This document shows, one piece after another, positions 61,899 through 64,000 of a DNA stretch of 64,000 bases. How positions within the stretch are numbered: the first letter of the stretch is position 1; the number at the start of each line of letters is the position of its first letter. The DNA is from an uncultured Paenibacillaceae bacterium (lineage in GTDB: Bacteria > Bacillota > Bacilli > Paenibacillales > K13). The notes under the pieces were generated by a model, which saw nothing but the letters and a program-made list of their open reading frames with translations, was not told the DNA's origin and made no database searches. The translations under genes and the position numbers were made by a program. The DNA is taken from positions 36,196 through 100,195 of the forward strand of contig CAJXLT010000013.1 of assembly GCA_913056365.1 (NCBI GenBank), given 5' to 3'.

Positions 61899-64000
61899 TT
61901 GAAGAAATTAGCGATGCTGGCGTTATCATTTATCCTGTTATTTCAGCCGCTGCTTTTGCCTGCTAAGGTACATGCCGCGGCTCCGACATTCGTATCGGTT
62001 TCACAAAATGTAAATTTTGGATATGCCCTAGACAGCAATGGCCATATTTGGGCTTGGGGCAATAATTCATTCGGAGCATACGGTGACGGAACGACCATTA
62101 CTGTCGATGACGCGAAACGAGTCGAGGTAATGGATAGCGGCTCGCCCGTAACATTCCAAGACGTGAAAGCAGGAGTGGAGCATGGATTGGCATTGGATAC
62201 GGACGGCCGCATTTGGACGACGGGGAGAGACAACAACCTGCAATTGGGCAACGGTTCATCATTGGGAAATGTTCAAGCGTGGACGAAAATCTCGGCGGTG
62301 GATGGCGGGAGCGAGGCGGTGTTCGAGCAAATTGCGCCGATGAGATTTGCATCGTATGCCTTGGACGAGAACGGTAAGCTATGGGTGTTCGGGAATTTTA
62401 CCAGAGTTCTGTCAGAAGGGTCGGAGGTACCGATTCCGGCTACCCGTGGTGGAATCGACGCAGAGACCTTTCAGCAGATTGACGGGGAATTTGATTTCTT
62501 ATTAGGCATTGATACTGCCGGTAATCTATGGGGTATTGATAGGAATAGTTACCTTGATCCATTCAAGTATACAGCGACCGACAGCGGGGGGACGGATGTA
62601 TTATTTCAGTCCGTTTCATCCGGTATCGATCGCATGAATACGGCGCTGGACGAGGATGGACAGGTGTGGATTTGGGGCGATTACGAAGCTGGGCAACTGG
62701 GGGACGGCGGCGCAACGAACGCGATTCGTTATGATCCGGAGCTACTGCCCATCACGGACAGCGACGGTCCGGTCGTCATCGCCGACATAGCCGCCGGCAA
62801 TACACATGTCCTGGCCCTGGATGATCATGGAGATCTATGGGCTTGGGGGAACAACGATAACGGAAAGCTCGGCAATGGTTCAACCGTAGATTCCAATGTG
62901 CCTATCCAGGTGACGGTGACAGATGCAGACGGAAACCCGGTCCGGTTCACTTCGGTCGAAGCCGGCGATGGCAGATCTTATGGCATTGATACCGAGGGGC
63001 GAATTTGGACATGGGGAGGAGGAACGCTAGTTCCGGAGTTGCAAAAGTTCACTGTCTCCGTCGACCTGACGGTGTCACCGGCTTCATCGTCCTCCTATCT
63101 CCAATTGGTCACCTTGACGGCTACGGTGAGCGGAGACGGCGATAGTCCAACGGGGACGGTTGTATTTAAGGACGGGAGCACGATACTTGGAAGCAGTTCG
63201 CTCTCGGGAGGGACGGCTGCATGGACAACTTCTTCATTGTCCGTAGCCACGCATTCACTGACGGCGGAATATAGCGGCGATGAATTCTATGCGGCGGAGA
63301 CTTCGGCGACCGTATCTCATCAGGTTATGATGCCGGATGCCCCGGATTTGACCTTGACGCCTTCTCCGACTATAGATACCTTCGATCCGGTAACCGTGAG
63401 CGTATCGGTGGATATCAACGGAAGCGGCAACTCGCTGGATCGTTTGAAATGGCTGGCGGGGAATCAGAATGCTTCGGCTTTCAGCGCCTCGGGGACGGAT
63501 ATTACAGTAGCGCGAGAGTTTGATGCTACAGATAATGGCATATATACCATATATGCCAGAGACGCAGCCGGAAATGAGACAGTGAAAACCATTGAAATTG
63601 ATAATATATTGGAAGCAGGTGACGCGTCGGCGTTGAATACGGCGATCACGAACGCGAATCAATCGCTGACGGATCATGGGGAGGGTTCGGGCGTTGGTGA
63701 AGCGCCTGCGAGCGCGCGCAATACGCTGCAAACAGCGATAAATGCGGCGCAGACGGTGTACGACGATCGTACGAATCAAACGCAAACGCAGTTGAACACA
63801 GCGACCAGTACGTTGGAGACGGCGATTACAGCCTTCGAAGCAGCGGTAATCGGAGCGGGCGACGCCACGGCGTTGAATACGGCGATCACGGACGCGAATG
63901 AGGCGCTGACGGATCATCCGGAAGGGACGGGCGTTGGCGAAGCGCCAGCCAGTGCGCGCAGTACGCTGCAAAGTGCAATAGCTGTGGCGCAGACGGTGTA
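61899..64000 (+). CDS. Secreted RCC1-repeat protein with Ig-like modules and 80-residue helical repeats (3' end beyond window)
   Basis: An open frame of at least 700 codons with no stop before the window end. A TTG start (61899) follows AAAGGAGGA by about 12 bases and opens a signal peptide (KKLAMLALSFILLFQPLLLPAKVHA). RCC1-type repeats follow to about residue 380 (YALDSNGHIWAWGNNSFGAYGDG; LALDTDGRIWTTGRDNNLQLGNG; LALDDHGDLWAWGNNDNGKLGNG), forming a beta-propeller. Next come an Ig-like module (SPTGTVVFKDGSTILGSSSL) and, from about residue 572, FIVAR-like helical repeats of 80 residues. SLH domains would be expected beyond the window but are not seen. It is divergent from a two-component system that probably controls it. 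Confidence 0.88.
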   Translation, partial: MKKLAMLALSFILLFQPLLLPAKVHAAAPTFVSVSQNVNFGYALDSNGHIWAWGNNSFGAYGDGTTITVDDAKRVEVMDSGSPVTFQDVKAGVEHGLALDTDGRIWTTGRDNNLQLGNGSSLGNVQAWTKISAVDGGSEAVFEQIAPMRFASYALDENGKLWVFGNFTRVLSEGSEVPIPATRGGIDAETFQQIDGEFDFLLGIDTAGNLWGIDRNSYLDPFKYTATDSGGTDVLFQSVSSGIDRMNTALDEDGQVWIWGDYEAGQLGDGGATNAIRYDPELLPITDSDGPVVIADIAAGNTHVLALDDHGDLWAWGNNDNGKLGNGSTVDSNVPIQVTVTDADGNPVRFTSVEAGDGRSYGIDTEGRIWTWGGGTLVPELQKFTVSVDLTVSPASSSSYLQLVTLTATVSGDGDSPTGTVVFKDGSTILGSSSLSGGTAAWTTSSLSVATHSLTAEYSGDEFYAAETSATVSHQVMMPDAPDLTLTPSPTIDTFDPVTVSVSVDINGSGNSLDRLKWLAGNQNASAFSASGTDITVAREFDATDNGIYTIYARDAAGNETVKTIEIDNILEAGDASALNTAITNANQSLTDHGEGSGVGEAPASARNTLQTAINAAQTVYDDRTNQTQTQLNTATSTLETAITAFEAAVIGAGDATALNTAITDANEALTDHPEGTGVGEAPASARSTLQSAIAVAQTV
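63615..64000 (+). repeat. Tandem 240-bp repeat encoding 80-residue FIVAR-like units
   Basis: The first unit starts at 63615 (GDASALNTAITNANQSLTDH) and the second at 63855 (GDATALNTAITDANEALTDH). The spacing is exactly 240 bases and the units are similar at DNA level over most of their length. The second unit is cut by the window end, so more copies may follow. Such helical repeats commonly form stalks in surface adhesins. Confidence 0.85.

Noticed and set aside
1..64000. tRNA, rRNA or complete insertion sequence
   Set aside because: Reading both strands I found no cloverleaf-like gene with conserved T-loop, no rRNA sequence and no transposase frame; small elements could still be missed by eye.

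Overview
The window is chromosomal DNA of a Gram-positive, spore-former-type Bacillota, most likely Paenibacillus or a close relative (Paenibacillaceae). The reasons are the walR-walK-yycH-yycI-yycJ-htrA-(CxxH/CxxC)-rlmH order typical of the replication-origin region, LplA/LplB/YtcP-type ABC transport genes under a YesM/YesN two-component pair, and very large secreted proteins ending in triple S-layer-homology (SLH) domains. No tRNA, rRNA, CRISPR array, complete transposon or phage gene was recognised.

Region 1 (1-8231) is core genome: the end of walR, walK, yycH, yycI, yycJ, a convergent small gene, an HtrA-like protease, a CxxH/CxxC mini-protein, four regularly spaced copies of a partly palindromic repeat, rlmH and a terminator.

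Region 2 (8448-27165) is the most interesting part. It is a compact, same-strand carbohydrate cluster: a solute-binding lipoprotein, two permeases, five free-standing alpha/beta-hydrolase genes (one with its nucleophile serine replaced by alanine), an MFS transporter, a gene in which a sixth esterase is fused in frame to a sucrose-phosphorylase-family (GH13_18) enzyme, a second solute-binding lipoprotein, a YesM-like kinase, a YesN-like AraC regulator and a ROK fructokinase. None of the esterases has a visible signal peptide. The simplest reading (inference) is uptake of an acylated sucrose-type glycoside, removal of acyl groups in the cytoplasm, phosphorolysis to glucose-1-phosphate and fructose, and fructose phosphorylation. 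I know of no description of such an acyl-sucrose locus, but I could not search for one.

Region 3 (27195-34200) is accessory and partly decayed. It holds fragments of a TetR regulator, an SLH protein, a histidine kinase and a WYL regulator, mixed with apparently intact genes: an aldo/keto reductase, an AlkC-type DNA glycosylase, a WYL regulator, a small dimeric-barrel protein and an FGE-sulfatase-fold protein.

Region 4 (34283-64000) is a surface-protein region. It has a GLUG/Ig/SLH protein, an SLH-anchored subtilisin-like protease, a lipoprotein metallopeptidase, an NHL-propeller/Ig/SLH protein, and an RCC1-repeat protein that runs off the window end in 80-residue repeats. Next to them lie large STAND-type or BTAD-containing regulators (a MalT/LuxR type, a MalT/BTAD type and a two-component system whose regulator carries a BTAD). 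A ParE-type toxin-antitoxin pair sits between a duplicated 3' fragment and the intact copy of a DUF3237 gene.
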